Source of the DNA: Planctomycetales bacterium
GTDB lineage: Bacteria > Planctomycetota > Phycisphaerae > SM23-33
NCBI GenBank assembly: GCA_030631125.1
Contig: DAOVLS010000132.1
Span: 1 to 6,649, forward strand
DNA length: 6,649 nt
Direction of reading: 5' to 3'
Below are positions 5,971-6,649 of this stretch, one piece after another. Each line of letters begins with the position of its first letter. Positions within the stretch are counted from its first letter, which is position 1. The translations under genes and the position numbers were made by a program. The notes under the pieces were generated by a model. The model was not told the origin of the DNA. It did not search any database and saw only the letters and a program-made list of their open reading frames with translations.

Positions 5971-6612
5971 TTATCCTGTTTCCTGTTCGTTCAGCATCTG
6001 TTTGACAAGTTCATCGAGGATATCCAGGTCGGTTGTTACCACGTAGCCACGTCGCCAGAGTTCCTTGTTGGAAAAGTGCTTCGCGTGGCGCCGTCGGGTA
6101 AAGTTGGTCATTCGTTTGAACCGCCGGACGACCTGCTCCGGCGAGTGGTTGGGCCAGACCTCCACGATTACCCGGACGTGGTCCGGGCGGACGTCCTTTT
6201 CGAGCAGTTTCCATCCGTGCTCGACACATTCCTGCTCGATGGCATCTTCGATGAGTTTTTTCGCCCGCCCGGTCAGGATTTTCCTGTGTTGCGATGTCGC
6301 CCACGCCAGGCCATAGACCACCCAGCAGGCAACGCCCTCGTCGGTGTGTGCGATATCGTGCAGTTTGCCGCGTAACCTGCTCAAGGCCGACGGCGAGTGA
6401 AGGACCCTGATCGAGCGGGCCTTGTCGGGGTCCTTCGTGATGTAACCCTTTTTCTCCAGGGCGGCGAGGTGTCCGCGGACGGCGTTGATGTTGGCGATGC
6501 CGACCGCCCGGCTGATCTCTCGCAGCGTCGGCGGGAAGCCGTGCCCGGACGAATACTCCTCGATATGCCCCAATACCTTCTTCTGCTGCTCAGTCAACGG
6601 CCTGGTGGTCAT
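5971..6612 (-). CDS. LexA-type winged-helix domain fused to an IS200/IS605 Y1 transposase-like domain, probably inactive
   Basis: The 213-residue product joins two families. Residues 6-71 match the LexA DNA-binding domain: LTEQQKKVLGHIEEY, then GFPPTLREISRAVGI, then NAVRGHLAALEKKGYI and a KARSIRVL wing. The LexA peptidase domain is absent. Residues about 93-210 follow the Y1 transposase (TnpA, REP-associated) fold: VVYGLAWATSQHRKILTG as first strand, RPDHVRVIVEV as the HUH strand, PEQVVRRFKRMTN, ELWRRGYVVTT, and the C-terminal helix LVKQMLNEQ. In active enzymes the motif is H-hydrophobic-H; here it is His145-Val-Arg147. The catalytic tyrosine of the usual YIxxQ is Met206. Nicking activity is therefore unlikely, and a domesticated DNA-binding regulator is more plausible. 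The ATG at 6612 is the start because the LexA-like motif begins six residues in; GGGA lies six bases upstream. A palindrome just upstream may be its own operator. Downstream lie REP-like palindromes and the VIT/vWA gene. Confidence 0.82.
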   Translation of the reverse strand: MTTRPLTEQQKKVLGHIEEYSSGHGFPPTLREISRAVGIANINAVRGHLAALEKKGYITKDPDKARSIRVLHSPSALSRLRGKLHDIAHTDEGVACWVVYGLAWATSQHRKILTGRAKKLIEDAIEQECVEHGWKLLEKDVRPDHVRVIVEVWPNHSPEQVVRRFKRMTNFTRRRHAKHFSNKELWRRGYVVTTDLDILDELVKQMLNEQETG

Positions 6613-6633
6613 GGCGATCCCTTTATTGCTGTT

Positions 6634-6649
6634 ATTATGTACAGTGTAC
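6634..6649 (-). promoter_or_regulatory. palindromic candidate operator overlapping a -10-like box
   Basis: A perfect palindrome, GTACA-C-TGTAC on the minus strand (6649-6639), ends at the window edge, 26 bases before the ATG of the LexA-like fusion. Its last base overlaps a -10-like CATAAT (6639-6634); the matching -35 box would fall outside the window. LexA-type regulators bind dyad sites and often control their own gene, and cyanobacterial SOS boxes have GTAC half-sites, though with different spacing. Binding here is inferred. Confidence 0.4.

Noticed and set aside
5557..6375. A 272-codon plus-strand frame covering the start of the VIT/vWA gene and most of the fusion gene.
   Set aside because: It is antisense to two clearly recognisable proteins and crosses the palindromic intergenic region; its sequence shows no domain.
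5971..6612. Calling this gene simply lexA.
   Set aside because: The S24 peptidase domain with its Ala-Gly cleavage site and Ser/Lys pair is absent; the second half fits a Y1 transposase fold instead.

Overview
The window looks like chromosomal sequence from a planctomycete, probably class Phycisphaerae, although no rRNA or marker gene is present to prove it. The grounds are a small protein with an N-terminal excisionase-like helix-turn-helix, an acidic low-complexity linker and two membrane helices; two small membrane proteins of a type I associate with that group; a VIT/vWA surface protein beside a rhombosortase-like protease; moderately high GC; and mixed use of Shine-Dalgarno sites. Six genes are supported. 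Five lie on the minus strand and one, at 2381-2944, on the plus strand.

Minus-strand left cluster (2185 down to 1). A promoter at 2157-2185 probably drives three co-directional genes: a conserved single-helix membrane protein (2100-1699), a HTH/two-helix membrane protein (1639-815) and an OmpA/MotB-type lipoprotein (735 to the window edge, C-terminus cut off). Gaps are 59 and 79 bp.

Divergent region (2101-2380). Two promoter-like signals face away from each other. Between them lies a 105-bp AT-rich imperfect palindrome (2217-2321) that looks like a dispersed or MITE-like element. An identical 11-mer occurs in inverted orientation at both promoters and may be a shared operator. The plus-strand gene at 2381 encodes a four-helix membrane protein and its promoter predicts a leaderless mRNA.

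Minus-strand right cluster (6649 down to 3055). The first gene encodes an unusual fusion: a LexA-like winged-helix domain without the LexA protease domain, joined to an IS200/IS605-type Y1 transposase domain in which the second histidine of HUH and the catalytic tyrosine both appear replaced. It looks domesticated. A perfect GTACA-N-TGTAC palindrome lies just upstream. A REP-like cluster of GC-rich palindromes separates it from a 700-residue VIT/vWA protein with a signal peptide, complete MIDAS motif and a GlyGly-CTERM-like tail (six glycines, a membrane helix, an Arg cluster). This gene overlaps by 28 bp, with a strong ribosome binding site, a rhombosortase-like intramembrane protease carrying the GLSG serine and the histidine. 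The arrangement suggests a dedicated substrate/protease pair. The protease frame is broken by one in-frame TAG where a tryptophan is expected, so it is either a fresh pseudogene, a sequence error or a readthrough gene.
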